DNA of 64,000 nt, taken from positions 2,790,001 to 2,854,000 of the forward strand of contig NZ_JACCAS010000001.1 of the NCBI RefSeq assembly GCF_013409255.1. Direction: 5' to 3'. How positions within the stretch are numbered: the stretch's first letter is position 1; every line of letters begins with the position of its first letter. The DNA comes from Paraburkholderia bryophila (GTDB lineage Bacteria > Pseudomonadota > Gammaproteobacteria > Burkholderiales > Burkholderiaceae). Below, piece by piece: positions 18,257 to 29,226 of the stretch. The position numbers and the translations under genes are program-made. Below the pieces are notes generated by a model. That model worked only from the letters and a program-made list of their open reading frames with translations, made no database searches and was not told the origin of the DNA.

Positions 18257-19588
18257 ATGAAACTATTGCGTTTTGCTGCGGTACTGTGTGCCACCCTGCT
18301 TGTCCTGACCTGCTATGCGAAAGAGCCTGCAATGAGCGATACCAAAACCTACTGCGTTGGTCGTTTTCTGGTCGACGTGCCCGCGGACGCGCAGATTAAC
18401 GGGCAAGCTTATGAGTACAAGTACGGACGCATCGACTCGACGACTTCGGAGGAAAGCGCGCAGCATTTTGCGCAAGAAATGACCACGCGCCAGGCGGATC
18501 TGCAGTCGGGCAAGCAGAAGAACAAATATACCCTCTCGGGTATCAAAAGTCCGGCGCCGGACATCCGGATATTTGAGCTTTCGCGGACGCTTCTGACGGG
18601 CCCCTCGGTAGGTATAGAAGCGTACAAGTGGGATGGTGGACACGTATTTTCTATCCAGCATACCGGCTTCATACTAGCCCGTTATCCAGACGTACTGTCC
18701 ACGCTGCAAACCGATCTGCTTCCAAATCTTCGGGCACGTGGTGCCGACGATATCCCTTCCCGACCGGGCTTCTGTCTTGAAAATGGATTTATCGCGAACG
18801 ACGGCAAGACATCGCAGTACGAAGACGCGGGCATCAGCTTCAAGTTCGCCAGGTGGCCGGGAGTGCTGGTCTCCGTGCGATCGATGACTGTCTCAAAGCT
18901 CGGCGAGCCGACCCTGCTGCAGCGCGCCGACGGTGGATCGGTACCAGATGCATTCAAGAACCTCGTCAACCAGATCAGGACTATTCGGCATGGCTCGCGT
19001 GAAATCAACGGTCGTCACGGCGAAGAGTTGCTCGAGACCGTCCCCACGGAAGCCGGCTACAGGCTTCATCAATTTCGATGGGAAGCACAGGGCACTGGAG
19101 TCAGCGAGCCATTGAAGCCGACGCTTATCGTGGAGTTCGAAAGTGGCATGACCAGCGTCAACGGTGAGCCAGTTCGGCCGAAGCTGACCGATGACGAGGC
19201 AGTCGCAGTTTTTGATGCCGTCGCAAATTCGATAAGGATGCGCCCGATGGGCGGCAGTGCTGCCAGCGTCGATACGCCATCCCCAAACCAGCCGCTCGGT
19301 ACGCTCGCACGTACAGGCTCAATCTGCCCGCAAGCGGGCTGGTGGACATGCCCCGAGGCGAGCAGCCGCGAAATCGCCGGGGGTGCCTATCAGTATCTCT
19401 CAGCCAACAGCGTAATGCCGGTTGCCCGGGTCGCAGGGAGTCCCGGCTTCATGGGGAAACTCTTGGGTAAGCAACAATGGCATGCCGTCAATACGACGTG
19501 GCAACTGGTCGCATACGCACAGCAGACTGAGCCGGAGTCATCCTCGCCTGTCGCGCCCAAGTCCGGACCCCGAGAAGAACCCTCATGA
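18257..19588 (+). CDS. Tli4-type periplasmic immunity protein for the lipase effector
   Basis: The product begins MKLLRFAAVLCATLLVLTC, an export signal with a Cys that could be lipidated, although VLTC is a weak lipobox. The mature N-terminus CVGRFLVDVPADAQI is typical of Tli4-family immunity proteins, which guard the periplasm against Tle phospholipases. A repeated-fold region continues to about residue 335. A Pro/Ser linker then leads to a C-terminal module with ICPQAGWWTCPEA and GGAYQYL, which is extra to the core family. I start at 18257 because AAGGA at 18245-18249 is 7 bp away; the in-frame ATG at 18251 overlaps the lipase stop codon but lies too close to that site. A pair with the lipase is strongly suggested. 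Confidence 0.85.
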   Translation: MKLLRFAAVLCATLLVLTCYAKEPAMSDTKTYCVGRFLVDVPADAQINGQAYEYKYGRIDSTTSEESAQHFAQEMTTRQADLQSGKQKNKYTLSGIKSPAPDIRIFELSRTLLTGPSVGIEAYKWDGGHVFSIQHTGFILARYPDVLSTLQTDLLPNLRARGADDIPSRPGFCLENGFIANDGKTSQYEDAGISFKFARWPGVLVSVRSMTVSKLGEPTLLQRADGGSVPDAFKNLVNQIRTIRHGSREINGRHGEELLETVPTEAGYRLHQFRWEAQGTGVSEPLKPTLIVEFESGMTSVNGEPVRPKLTDDEAVAVFDAVANSIRMRPMGGSAASVDTPSPNQPLGTLARTGSICPQAGWWTCPEASSREIAGGAYQYLSANSVMPVARVAGSPGFMGKLLGKQQWHAVNTTWQLVAYAQQTEPESSSPVAPKSGPREEPS

Positions 19589-19598
19589 TTGGCGAGTC

Positions 19599-19949
19599 AT
19601 GTCTGATATCGCGATTCTGCCGAGGGTGTTCACGTGGTTTATTTTCTTCGGACTGGCCACCTGCCTGATTTTGCCAATCCTGTTGATTCTCGCTCTCTAC
19701 GGGCTCGCAAGACGGTCGTCAGAGCGCCGGAGGGTAGTCGCCGTCAATACACACTGGCTGCCTCGTACTTGGTGGGTGGGTTTCGTGCTACTTCTTGCGA
19801 ATGCGATGTTGGCGCTACTAAGCACGACAGGTAGCGCCGGCAGCCAGAGCAATGCTCTTCCGGGCGCCATTGCGCTGGCGTGGATTCCTCTTAACGCAAC
19901 GGTATGGATTTTCTGCTTAGTGCGTTCACGGAGAAATCCGATGCTGTGA
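19599..19949 (+). CDS. small three-helix membrane protein in T6SS operon
   Basis: The 116-residue product has three hydrophobic segments: VFTWFIFFGLATCLILPILL, then WWVGFVLLLANAMLALL, then AIALAWIPLNATVWIFCL. A short basic loop (ARRSSERRR) follows the first. It starts at ATG 19599, 10 bp after the immunity stop. No family is recognised. Its location between an immunity gene and a PAAR gene suggests an inner-membrane accessory or second immunity protein, which is inference only. Confidence 0.7.
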   Translation: MSDIAILPRVFTWFIFFGLATCLILPILLILALYGLARRSSERRRVVAVNTHWLPRTWWVGFVLLLANAMLALLSTTGSAGSQSNALPGAIALAWIPLNATVWIFCLVRSRRNPML

Positions 19950-19996
19950 TAAATCGCCTTGCATAGACGGAAATAATGAAAGCGAACGGAGCAGTC

Positions 19997-20260
19997 ATGA
20001 AGAATATCATTCGCGTCGGCGATCCCACGAGCCACGGTGGATCTGTCCTGACTGGCGCCAACAAATTCGAGGTCGACGGCCGCGCTGTGGCACGAGTGGG
20101 CGACAAATGTATTTGCCCCGTGGAAGGCCACCAAATCTGCGATATTGCCGAAGGCGATCCAAACTTCATGGTCGAAGGGCGGGCGGTCGCCTTCGACGGA
20201 CACAAGACCACTTGTGGTGCAACGCTGCATTCAACGGCAGCGAACTTCGGGGGGGCATGA
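19997..20260 (+). CDS. PAAR-domain spike-tip protein
   Basis: The 87-residue protein begins MKNIIRVGDPTSHGG and continues with VGDKCICPVEGH, FMVEGRAVAFDGHKTTCG and AT, the classic PAAR repeat pattern that forms a small zinc-stabilised cone on VgrG. I start at 19997 because GGAG lies 6-9 bp upstream and homologues usually begin here; an in-frame ATG at 19976 would add seven residues. As the last gene of the vgrG-lipase operon it completes a self-contained delivery module (spike, toxin, immunity, tip). Confidence 0.92.
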   Translation: MKNIIRVGDPTSHGGSVLTGANKFEVDGRAVARVGDKCICPVEGHQICDIAEGDPNFMVEGRAVAFDGHKTTCGATLHSTAANFGGA

Positions 20261-20660
20261 CGGCGGACCGTGCCATTTTCACCAGTGCAATGTACAACAT
20301 TTATTGCATTCGGTTTCTTTGAAATTGGTATTCGTATTCCTTGGTTGCCTTGTTATTGCCAAGGGCAGTAAGCAGAGAGATGAAGCGGATAACCAGATGG
20401 CGCTGGACGGCCATAAACGGGTTCTCAAGCACTGTCGGTGAACGACTGCTGGTGCCGACCACCTGCCCGTCGATGACATCCCTAGACGCCGGAGACCAAG
20501 AGTGCGTTTGATTTGGGATCGGAGCATCGAAGGTTCGAATCCTTTCGCATCGACAACGGATCGGCGCAAGTAAGCCATAATCTATGTCACTATCTCTCGG
20601 AATTGAGGGCACGCACCGGGGGTGCGTGCCGAACGACAACCCACCTACCGAGGGGGATAC
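20261..20660. other. intergenic region holding a tRNA-like remnant
   Basis: No protein gene is convincing. A minus-strand frame here yields the AKGFEPS peptide often seen when tRNA T-arms are translated by mistake. The tRNA-like sequence is listed separately at 20471-20553. GAGGGGG at 20650-20656 is the ribosome binding site for the next gene. Confidence 0.5.
20471..20553 (+). other. degenerate tRNA-Pro-like sequence
   Basis: The 3' half is tRNA-like. TTTGA-TTTGGGA-TCGGA forms an anticodon arm with TGG in the loop (Pro). GAAGG-TTCGAAT-CCTTT forms a proper T-arm. The segment CGCATCG could be the acceptor strand and pairs at five positions with CGATGAC at 20471. The 5' half is about 9 nt too long, lacks a normal D-arm, and no CCA is encoded. 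It is therefore a remnant or an integration scar rather than a working gene. Confidence 0.4.
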
Positions 20661-21371
20661 GTGGCGGAAGAGAATAAGAAGCGCGGGTATCCGGTGATCG
20701 CACGGAACACATGGTTCACGTTGCGGGAGAAGTTCAAGCAGAAGGTGCCAGGGGAAGTTACGCCCGCGTACCTCGCGGCGACCCTCAACATGAGCCCGGG
20801 ATCCGCGAGCGCAAATGTCCTGCCGTCGCTGCGAACCTTCGGGTTGATTAACGACGCAGGTAAGCCCTCCGATCTGGCCTTCGCTTGGCGCGACGATGAG
20901 AAGTACGCGTCGGTGTGCGGGCAGCTCATCAAAAGCACCTACCCGACCGGGCTACACGACGCGTTCCCGGACGCTGCAAACGCGCCGATGAACCGTGTAA
21001 CCGCGTGGTTTGCGCACGATACGAAAACGGGCGACAGCGCCGCCGTCAAATACGCGCGTGTGTACCTTATGTTGCTGGAGGGCGATATAGGCAAAGCCAA
21101 CGAGAAGCCGGCAAAGGAGAAGGCGACCGCACGCGCAGCGGTCACGCCGAAGTCCTCGTCCAAAGCGGCGAAGGCCACGGCCGCACAGGTGCCGTCGGCC
21201 AACCCGGGGCCGGCCGAGCACAGCCACCAGCAGCACCCGCCTGGCGGCAGCGCGTTCTCGCCGAAGCTGCACATCGACGTGCAAATTCACATCTCGCCCG
21301 AGAGTAATGCGGAGCAGATCGACAAGATTTTCGAAAGCATGGCCAAGCACCTTAAAGACTTCCGCACCTGA
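20661..21371 (+). CDS. DUF5343-like protein of a two-gene cassette
   Basis: The 236-residue protein starts at GTG 20661 behind GAGGGGG; an upstream GTG in frame is possible. Residues about 5-150 (YPVIARNTWFTLREKF, VLPSLRTFGLINDAGKPSDLA, then a second helical part) look like the winged-helix-type DUF5343 domain. A Lys/Ala-rich linker with many short repeats follows (AKEKATARAA). The C-terminus LHIDVQIHISPESNAEQID is a short conserved beta-helix motif seen at the end of such proteins. It is followed 8 bp later by a DUF4145-like gene. Function unknown; the pair may be a stress or phage-defence unit. Confidence 0.72.
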   Translation: MAEENKKRGYPVIARNTWFTLREKFKQKVPGEVTPAYLAATLNMSPGSASANVLPSLRTFGLINDAGKPSDLAFAWRDDEKYASVCGQLIKSTYPTGLHDAFPDAANAPMNRVTAWFAHDTKTGDSAAVKYARVYLMLLEGDIGKANEKPAKEKATARAAVTPKSSSKAAKATAAQVPSANPGPAEHSHQQHPPGGSAFSPKLHIDVQIHISPESNAEQIDKIFESMAKHLKDFRT

Positions 21372-21379
21372 GCGCGCCG

Positions 21380-21907
21380 ATGGACCTGTCAAATGCGATG
21401 AAGGCCGCGCGGGCGCTGCAGGAGGCCATGCGCCTACACAGCCCACCGCCTGAGGAGGGCGCGCCGAGTGCCGACGAAGCGGTGGTGTACATGTCACTTC
21501 TGCGTAATACCCGCAACTATCTAGAGCGGATTGCCCACCAAGTGAACGGCGCGTACGCGGGCGGCTGGTACGACGCCTCTGCGGTGATGATCCGTCGGCT
21601 GGTCGAGACTTTGATCATCGAGCTTTACGAGGCGCGCGGACTTGCCGCGAACATCAAGAATCGGGACGGGGACTTCTTGTATCTACGCGATCTGATTGCG
21701 GCGTTACTGGCGGAACCTAGCTGGGGGCTATCGCGCAATGCGAAGAACGCGTTGCCGAAGCTAAAAGACATAGGCGATCAGTCGGCGCACAGCCGGCGCT
21801 TCACCGCGCAACGGCAAGACATTGACAACCTTATGCCGGCGTTGCGTACGGTGGTACAAGAGTTGGTTGAGATGGCCGATCTAAAAAAGAAGCGCGTCGA
21901 TCAGTGA
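21380..21907 (+). CDS. DUF4145/HEPN-like protein of a two-gene cassette
   Basis: The 175-residue all-helical protein shows RRLVETLIIELYEARG followed by LKDIGDQSAHSRRF, the spacing and wording of DUF4145-like members of the HEPN superfamily. I see no clear R-x4-6-H ribonuclease motif, so it may act by binding rather than cutting RNA. It starts 8 bp after the DUF5343-like gene and is surely co-transcribed with it. HEPN-like proteins are frequent in toxin-antitoxin and phage-defence systems; a defence role is inference. Confidence 0.72.
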   Translation: MDLSNAMKAARALQEAMRLHSPPPEEGAPSADEAVVYMSLLRNTRNYLERIAHQVNGAYAGGWYDASAVMIRRLVETLIIELYEARGLAANIKNRDGDFLYLRDLIAALLAEPSWGLSRNAKNALPKLKDIGDQSAHSRRFTAQRQDIDNLMPALRTVVQELVEMADLKKKRVDQ

Positions 21908-22192
21908 GCGAGAGGACATCACCCAGCCGACAAATACCCTTGTTGCCCTCCCATTTCGCCGCTTGCTTGTCCGGTAACGAGAGAGTGTCGGACATATCAC
22001 GGCGGCCATGGGAAGCGGTGAAGTAAGCCCCTTCATGTGCACGGTGGCCGACTCTAGCCGAACTGCGGACGGGACGATGAAAGCTGTAGCTGTCCGATTT
22101 GGGTTGCAATGCGTCATATGGTGACGCACGTGAACAAGGGCAATTTCGGCGATGCAGTGGAAATCGCCGATATCCCGTCAAATACCAATAAT

Positions 22193-22234
22193 TCCAAAAA
22201 AGAAGCCCGGACGACATAGGCAGTCGACCGGGCT
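22193..22234 (-). terminator. Rho-independent terminator of gyrB
   Basis: Read on the minus strand, AGCCCGG (22234-22228) pairs with CCGGGCT (22210-22204) around a 17-nt loop and is followed by TCTTTTTT. It lies about 90 bp after the gyrB stop codon. Confidence 0.75.
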
Positions 22235-22249
22235 ACGCCAGTGATCTAA

Positions 22250-22312
22250 TTTTTCACGACCACTGAGAATTTTTTTTCATTTCAGTGACACGTTTTTCAC
22301 GATCGCTGAGAA
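22250..22312. repeat. two 20-bp direct repeats downstream of gyrB
   Basis: TTTTTCACGACCACTGAGAA at 22250-22269 recurs as TTTTTCACGATCGCTGAGAA at 22293-22312 (two mismatches, 43-bp period). Between them TCAGTG (22282-22287) is inverted relative to CACTGA. Purpose unknown. Confidence 0.7.
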
Positions 22313-22321
22313 CCTACAACG

Positions 22322-24841
<2,520 letters not shown>

Positions 24842-24853
24842 TCAAAACACCAT

Positions 24854-24884
24854 AAAAACGCCAAAGGGGCACTGCGCCCCTTGG
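24854..24884 (-). terminator. terminator between dnaN and gyrB
   Basis: On the minus strand AAGGGGC (24882-24876) pairs with GCCCCTT (24870-24864), followed by TGGCGTTTTTATGG. It lies 23 bp after the dnaN stop and upstream of gyrB, so it may reduce read-through into gyrB. Confidence 0.7.
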
Positions 24885-24906
24885 TGTCTTCTCGGTATTG
24901 GACGCG

Positions 24907-26010
24907 TTAGATGCGCATCGGCATCACTACGTATTTGAACTCGTCGTTCTCGGGAATCGTGATCAACGCGCTGGAGCTGGCGTCGCCCAGGCTCACTTGC
25001 AACATGTCGACCTTCAGGTTCGCAAGCACGTCGAGCAGATACGTGACGTTGAACCCGATATCGACGCTGTCGCCGTCGTACGCGATTTCCAGTTCTTCCT
25101 GCGCCTCTTCCTGATCGGCGTTGGTCGACATGATCTTCAACTGGCCCGGCTCGATAATGCAGCGCACGCCCTTGAATTTGTCCGACGTCAGAATCGCGGC
25201 GCGTTGCAGCGAGCGCTGCAGTTCTTCACGGCCGATCAAAAATTGATTCTTATGCGACTTCGGAATCACGCGCTGGAAGTCGGGGAATTTGCCTTCCACC
25301 AGTTTCGACACCAGTTCGACCTGGCCGAACGTGAACTTCACCTGCGTTTGCGCGATGTCGATCTTCAGCGTGTCGTCGATGTCTTCCAGCAGACGCTGCA
25401 ATTCCAGAATCGTCTTGCGCGGAATAATCACTTCCTGACGCGCGAACGTGCCTTCGATCTTCATCGACGAGAACGCCAGACGGTGACCGTCGGTCGCGAC
25501 CGCCATCAGCTGATCGCCGTCCACCACCAGCAGCATGCCGTTCAGGTAGTAGCGAATGTCCTGCTGGGCCATCGAAAAATGGACCATGCCGAGCAACTGG
25601 CGGAACGTCTTCTGGGGAACCACGAGGTTCGCACCGTAGTCTTTAGCTTGCGCGACCGTCGGGAATTCGTCTGCGGCGAGCGTTTGCAGCGCAAAGCGGC
25701 TCTTGCCGGATTGCACGGTCAGACGCTTGTCGTTCAGCGTGAGCGTGACCTGCCCGTCGGGCATGGCGCGCAGAATGTCGAGGAGCTTTCTTGCTGCCAC
25801 CGTGGTCGCCACCGAATCGCCGCCCACGCCGAAATCGGCACGCGTGGTGATCTGCAACTCGAGGTCGGTGGACAGGAACGACACGTCAGGGCCGTTCTTG
25901 GTAATCAGCAAATTGGCGAGGATCGGCAACGTATGGCGGCGTTCGACGATGCCGCTCACAGTTTGCAGCGGCCTGAGGAGGTTATCGCGTTCGGTCTTGA
26001 CCAGTTGCAT
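24907..26010 (-). CDS. dnaN: DNA polymerase III sliding clamp (beta subunit)
   Basis: The 367-residue product starts MQLVKTERDNLLRPLQTV and has three similar clamp domains. It forms the ring that holds the replicative polymerase on DNA. Length equals the usual 366-368. The frame is open upstream, but ATG 26010 matches the family start. The C-terminus ends EFKYVVMPMRI, as is typical of clamps. It lies 220 bp after dnaA on the same strand, the classical dnaA-dnaN-gyrB order. Confidence 0.98.
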   Translation of the reverse strand: MQLVKTERDNLLRPLQTVSGIVERRHTLPILANLLITKNGPDVSFLSTDLELQITTRADFGVGGDSVATTVAARKLLDILRAMPDGQVTLTLNDKRLTVQSGKSRFALQTLAADEFPTVAQAKDYGANLVVPQKTFRQLLGMVHFSMAQQDIRYYLNGMLLVVDGDQLMAVATDGHRLAFSSMKIEGTFARQEVIIPRKTILELQRLLEDIDDTLKIDIAQTQVKFTFGQVELVSKLVEGKFPDFQRVIPKSHKNQFLIGREELQRSLQRAAILTSDKFKGVRCIIEPGQLKIMSTNADQEEAQEELEIAYDGDSVDIGFNVTYLLDVLANLKVDMLQVSLGDASSSALITIPENDEFKYVVMPMRI

Positions 26011-26230
26011 AGAGTTCCTTCGTTGATATAACGGCCTGCGCGCCTTGCCAGGCAAGCGATCCAGCTCACAGCCGTGGCCCCCCGCCGGCGCCACGCAGCG
26101 CCTGCCACAGCGTGAAATCCGCCCGCGGCCGCCGGGCGGTTAAACCTGTATTGTGCCTGAAAACGGAACCGCCTCACTAAAATGGGGGCGAGTTTGGAAA
26201 TAAACAGGTCGTTTTTCCCAGTCGACTTGC

Positions 26231-27832
26231 TTAGCCCTTCAGCGTCTGCTCCAGCACGTGCAATTCGTGGTTCAGTTGCGCGTCAGTGCCGCGTTCGGCT
26301 GCGATCTTGCGCACCGCGTGCAGCACCGTGGTGTGGTCACGTCCGCCGAACAGCTCGCCGATTTCCGGCAAACTCTTCTGCGTCAGTTCCTTCGCGAGAT
26401 ACATCGCAATCTGCCGCGGTCGCGCGATATTCGCCGGACGCTTCTTCGAATACATGTCCGCGACCTTGATACTGTAGAAGTCCGCAACCGTCTTCTGGAT
26501 GTTTTCCACCGAGATCTGGCGGTTCTGCACCGTCAACAGGTCTTTCAGCGCTTCTTTGGTCAGTTCGATCGTAATTTCGCGACCGTGGAACTTCGAATAC
26601 GCGAGGATCTTGCGCAGCGCGCCTTCCAGCTCACGCACGTTCGAGCGCAAGTGTTTCGCGACGAAGAACGCGACGTCCTCGCTCAGGCTCACGAACTCCG
26701 ACTGCGCCTTGCGCATCAGAATCGCGACGCGCATTTCCAGCTCGGGCGGCTCGATCGCCACCGTCAGGCCGGAGTCGAAGCGCGAGATCAGACGGTCGTC
26801 GATCCCCGAAATTTCCTTCGGATACGTGTCGCTGGTGATGATCACCTGCGCCTTGTTCGCGACCAGCGCCTCGAATGCGTAGAAGAATTCCTCTTGTGTA
26901 CGCGACTTGCCCGAGAAGAACTGAATATCGTCGATCAGCAGCAGGTCGAGCGAGTGGTAGTAGCGCTTGAAATCGTCGAACGCCTTGCGCTGGTAAGCCT
27001 TCACCACGTCGGACACATACTGTTCCGCGTGGATGTAGCGAATCCGCGCGCCGGCCTTGTCCATCAGAAGCTGGTTGCCGATCGCGTGGATCAGGTGGGT
27101 CTTGCCGAGCCCGACGCCGCCATACAGGAACAGCGGGTTGTACGAGATGCCGGGGTTATCCGCGACCTGAATCGCCGCGGCGCGCGCCAACTGGTTGGCC
27201 TTACCGGTCACGAAGTTATCGAAGGTCAGCACCGGGTTGAGCTTCGAGCGCTCGTACATCGAATCGTTTTCGCCGTTGCCGTTCGAGCTCGCGCTCTGGC
27301 CCGGACGCCACGTGCGACGGGCGGCCGCGGCTTCGTTCGCGTCGAGACTGGGCAGATCGAGGTCGGCGGCGTCTTCGGCGGCGGCCGATGCAGCGCGCGC
27401 GTTCGCATGTTGCTGCGCAGCGGCATTCACGCCGCCGGCGCGTGTGGCATGCGCCGCTTGCACGGCGCCGACGGCCGCGTCCACTGCGGCGCCTCCGCCG
27501 GAATGACCGCCCATCGGCGCGGATGAGGACGAAACAGGACGAGTCGAACCCGGCGACGACGTGGCTTGCGGCGCGCGCATGCCGGCTTTCGGGTCCAGAA
27601 CAAACTGCACGTCGACCGGGGCTTGCCAGAAATCGCGGGCCATATCCGCGATGCGGCCGGAGAACTGGCTCTTGACCCAGTCGAGCTTGAAGCGGTTCGG
27701 CGCGGCGATGCTAAGCGTATTCGCAGCGGCGTCGAAGGCGACCGGGGCCAACGGTTTGATCCACGTCACGTACTGCTGGGGCGTAAGCTCACGCTCCAGC
27801 AATGCGGAACAGTGTTGCCAGAAATCGTTCAT
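26231..27832 (-). CDS. dnaA: chromosomal replication initiator DnaA
   Basis: The 533-residue product begins [18 protein letters not shown] (domain I). It has a long Ala/Ser/Gly-rich domain II from about residue 95 to 190, so it is longer than E. coli DnaA (467). Domain III follows with Walker [11 protein letters not shown] and Walker [10 protein letters not shown]. Domain IV has the DnaA-box reading motif [15 protein letters not shown] start at 27832; the frame continues upstream without a family match. Divergent rpmH lies 391 bp away. Confidence 0.98.
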   Translation of the reverse strand: MNDFWQHCSALLERELTPQQYVTWIKPLAPVAFDAAANTLSIAAPNRFKLDWVKSQFSGRIADMARDFWQAPVDVQFVLDPKAGMRAPQATSSPGSTRPVSSSSAPMGGHSGGGAAVDAAVGAVQAAHATRAGGVNAAAQQHANARAASAAAEDAADLDLPSLDANEAAAARRTWRPGQSASSNGNGENDSMYERSKLNPVLTFDNFVTGKANQLARAAAIQVADNPGISYNPLFLYGGVGLGKTHLIHAIGNQLLMDKAGARIRYIHAEQYVSDVVKAYQRKAFDDFKRYYHSLDLLLIDDIQFFSGKSRTQEEFFYAFEALVANKAQVIITSDTYPKEISGIDDRLISRFDSGLTVAIEPPELEMRVAILMRKAQSEFVSLSEDVAFFVAKHLRSNVRELEGALRKILAYSKFHGREITIELTKEALKDLLTVQNRQISVENIQKTVADFYSIKVADMYSKKRPANIARPRQIAMYLAKELTQKSLPEIGELFGGRDHTTVLHAVRKIAAERGTDAQLNHELHVLEQTLKG

Positions 27833-28030
27833 CGAGTTGCTGTCGTTATGGTGTGCACGGCGGTCGCCGCTGCCCTTGTTGCGTGCGCGCAACAAGGCCC
27901 TGAGCAGCCAGGCGCAATGGCTCCAGGCGCTTGTGCCACAAGGGTTTGCGGGGCAAGCGAGCCGGAGCGGCGTGCAGGATTTTTGGGAAGTAAGGCGAGA
28001 TTCTAACGCCAAATGCTACCCGGAAGGGAG

Positions 28031-28039
28031 TTATCCACA
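28031..28039 (+). promoter_or_regulatory. DnaA box
   Basis: TTATCCACA is a perfect match to the consensus TTATNCACA, 199 bp upstream of the dnaA start codon. Confidence 0.75.
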
Positions 28040-28094
28040 GGGACGGATCATCGGCCCGAGCCAGCGCCGTCGCAGGGCCGCGAGCGCTAAACTA

Positions 28095-28123
28095 TTGACG
28101 GCCAACAGAAAACCGGTTTAAAT
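28095..28123 (+). promoter_or_regulatory. sigma70 promoter of rpmH
   Basis: TTGACG (28095-28100), a 17-bp spacer and TTAAAT (28118-28123) lie about 100 bp before rpmH. Confidence 0.6.
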
Positions 28124-28223
28124 AGCGGGTTCCGCGAAAACCAATTCTGTAAACCTCCGGCCATTGCCGCTTCAGCGATGATCGTGCGGTTATTTTTCGA
28201 TCAGTCGATCAAGTGAGAGCAAC

Positions 28224-28358
28224 ATGAAACGTACTTACCAACCTTCCGTTACCCGTCGCAAGCGCACCCACGGCTTCCGCGTTCGCATGAAGACCGCAGG
28301 TGGCCGCAAGGTCATCAACGCACGTCGCGCGAAGGGCCGCAAGCGCCTCGCCATCTAA
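28224..28358 (+). CDS. rpmH: 50S ribosomal protein L34
   Basis: The 44-residue, Arg/Lys-rich protein [18 protein letters not shown] through KGRKRLAI is a textbook L34. It is too short for many gene callers. It starts at ATG 28224 after GTGAGAGCAAC and is followed by rnpA, its conserved partner. Confidence 0.98.
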
Positions 28359-28372
28359 GGCAGGCGAGCGGA

Positions 28373-28861
28373 TTGCGCGCTGTGACTGAAGCCTGCGGTG
28401 AGGCGGGAACAGGTGGGGCGCCGCAACTGGGCTCGGTTCCGTTGCGAGCGCAAGCCGCCTTCCCCAAAGCCGCAAGGCTACTGAAAACGGATGAATTTTC
28501 ATCCGTTTTTCGTTTGCGCCCGTGGCGCCGCACCGCGCACTTCGTGGTGTACGGCCGGCCCACCGGCAACGACGCACGTCTTGGCCTCGTGATCGGCAAG
28601 AAGTACGCGCCGCGCGCGGCCACGCGTAATCTGGTACGTCGAATCGCGCGTGAAGCCTTCCGGCTGCGTCGCGCGGAATTTGGCGGTTGGGATGTGCTGC
28701 TGCGTTTGCATACGCGCTTCGACAAGAAAGCTTTGCCGAGCGCCTCGTCGCCGCCGTTGAGGGCGTTGTGCCGCAGCGAAATCGAGGCGCTGCTCGACAA
28801 GGCAGCGCGCGAAATTGTCCGTCGTCAGGCGCCGCCCGCGGAAGCGCCCCAAACGGAATGA
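28373..28861 (+). CDS. rnpA: ribonuclease P protein component
   Basis: The protein subunit of RNase P, which matures tRNA 5' ends. The conserved RNR region appears as [15 protein letters not shown], preceded by [17 protein letters not shown] and [14 protein letters not shown]. The first 30 residues are variable, so the start is uncertain: TTG 28373, GTG 28382 or an internal codon near [10 protein letters not shown]. It is 14 bp downstream of rpmH. Confidence 0.95.
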   Translation: MRAVTEACGEAGTGGAPQLGSVPLRAQAAFPKAARLLKTDEFSSVFRLRPWRRTAHFVVYGRPTGNDARLGLVIGKKYAPRAATRNLVRRIAREAFRLRRAEFGGWDVLLRLHTRFDKKALPSASSPPLRALCRSEIEALLDKAAREIVRRQAPPAEAPQTE

Positions 28862-28965
28862 CGCTCAAGTGACTGCCCGTTGCGCCGCTTTGCGGCTCCC
28901 GTAGCCCTGCTGCGCGGGCATCACCCGGACCTCCACGTTGCGCGGCGCTGTTAGCCGCACCAGCC

Positions 28966-29196
28966 ATGCAAACGGTACTCTTCGCTTTATTGCGTTTCTA
29001 CAAGGTTGCCGTGAGCCCAATGCTCGGCAACCGGTGCCGTTTTTACCCTTCCTGCTCTGATTACGCGCGCGAAGCAATCCAGTATCATGGCGCCGCGCGC
29101 GGGACTTATCTCGCCGCCAGGCGTATTTGCCGTTGCCACCCGTTTTCCGCGGGCGGCATCGATCTCGTCCCGCCTCCCACTTCTGAAAAGCGCTGA
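28966..29196 (+). CDS. yidD: membrane protein insertion efficiency factor YidD
   Basis: The 76-residue product has the family motifs [41 protein letters not shown], with the conserved Cys residues. The first segment is an amphipathic membrane-associated helix. It lies between rnpA and yidC, 30 bp before yidC, as in most Proteobacteria, and supports YidC-dependent insertion. Confidence 0.97.
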   Translation: MQTVLFALLRFYKVAVSPMLGNRCRFYPSCSDYAREAIQYHGAARGTYLAARRICRCHPFSAGGIDLVPPPTSEKR

Positions 29197-29226
29197 CGCG
29201 CCGTTCCATCGACACTGAGACAACGC

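Larger units (their letters stand above)
21908..22321. other. intergenic region between cassette and gyrB
   Basis: No gene seen. It holds a hairpin without T-run (TGCGTCA-TATGG-TGACGCA, 22111-22129), the gyrB terminator, and two 20-bp direct repeats (22250-22269 and 22293-22312), all detailed elsewhere. Confidence 0.5.
27833..28223. other. dnaA-rpmH intergenic region, possible origin or dnaA control region
   Basis: The 391-bp divergent gap contains one perfect DnaA box TTATCCACA at 28031-28039 and the rpmH promoter. I find no second perfect box. The strong clustering expected of oriC is missing, so it may only regulate dnaA. Confidence 0.45.

Noticed and set aside
24898..26031. 377-codon plus-strand frame opposite dnaN
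   Set aside because: Antisense shadow of dnaN with Arg/His/Gln-rich composition typical of such frames.
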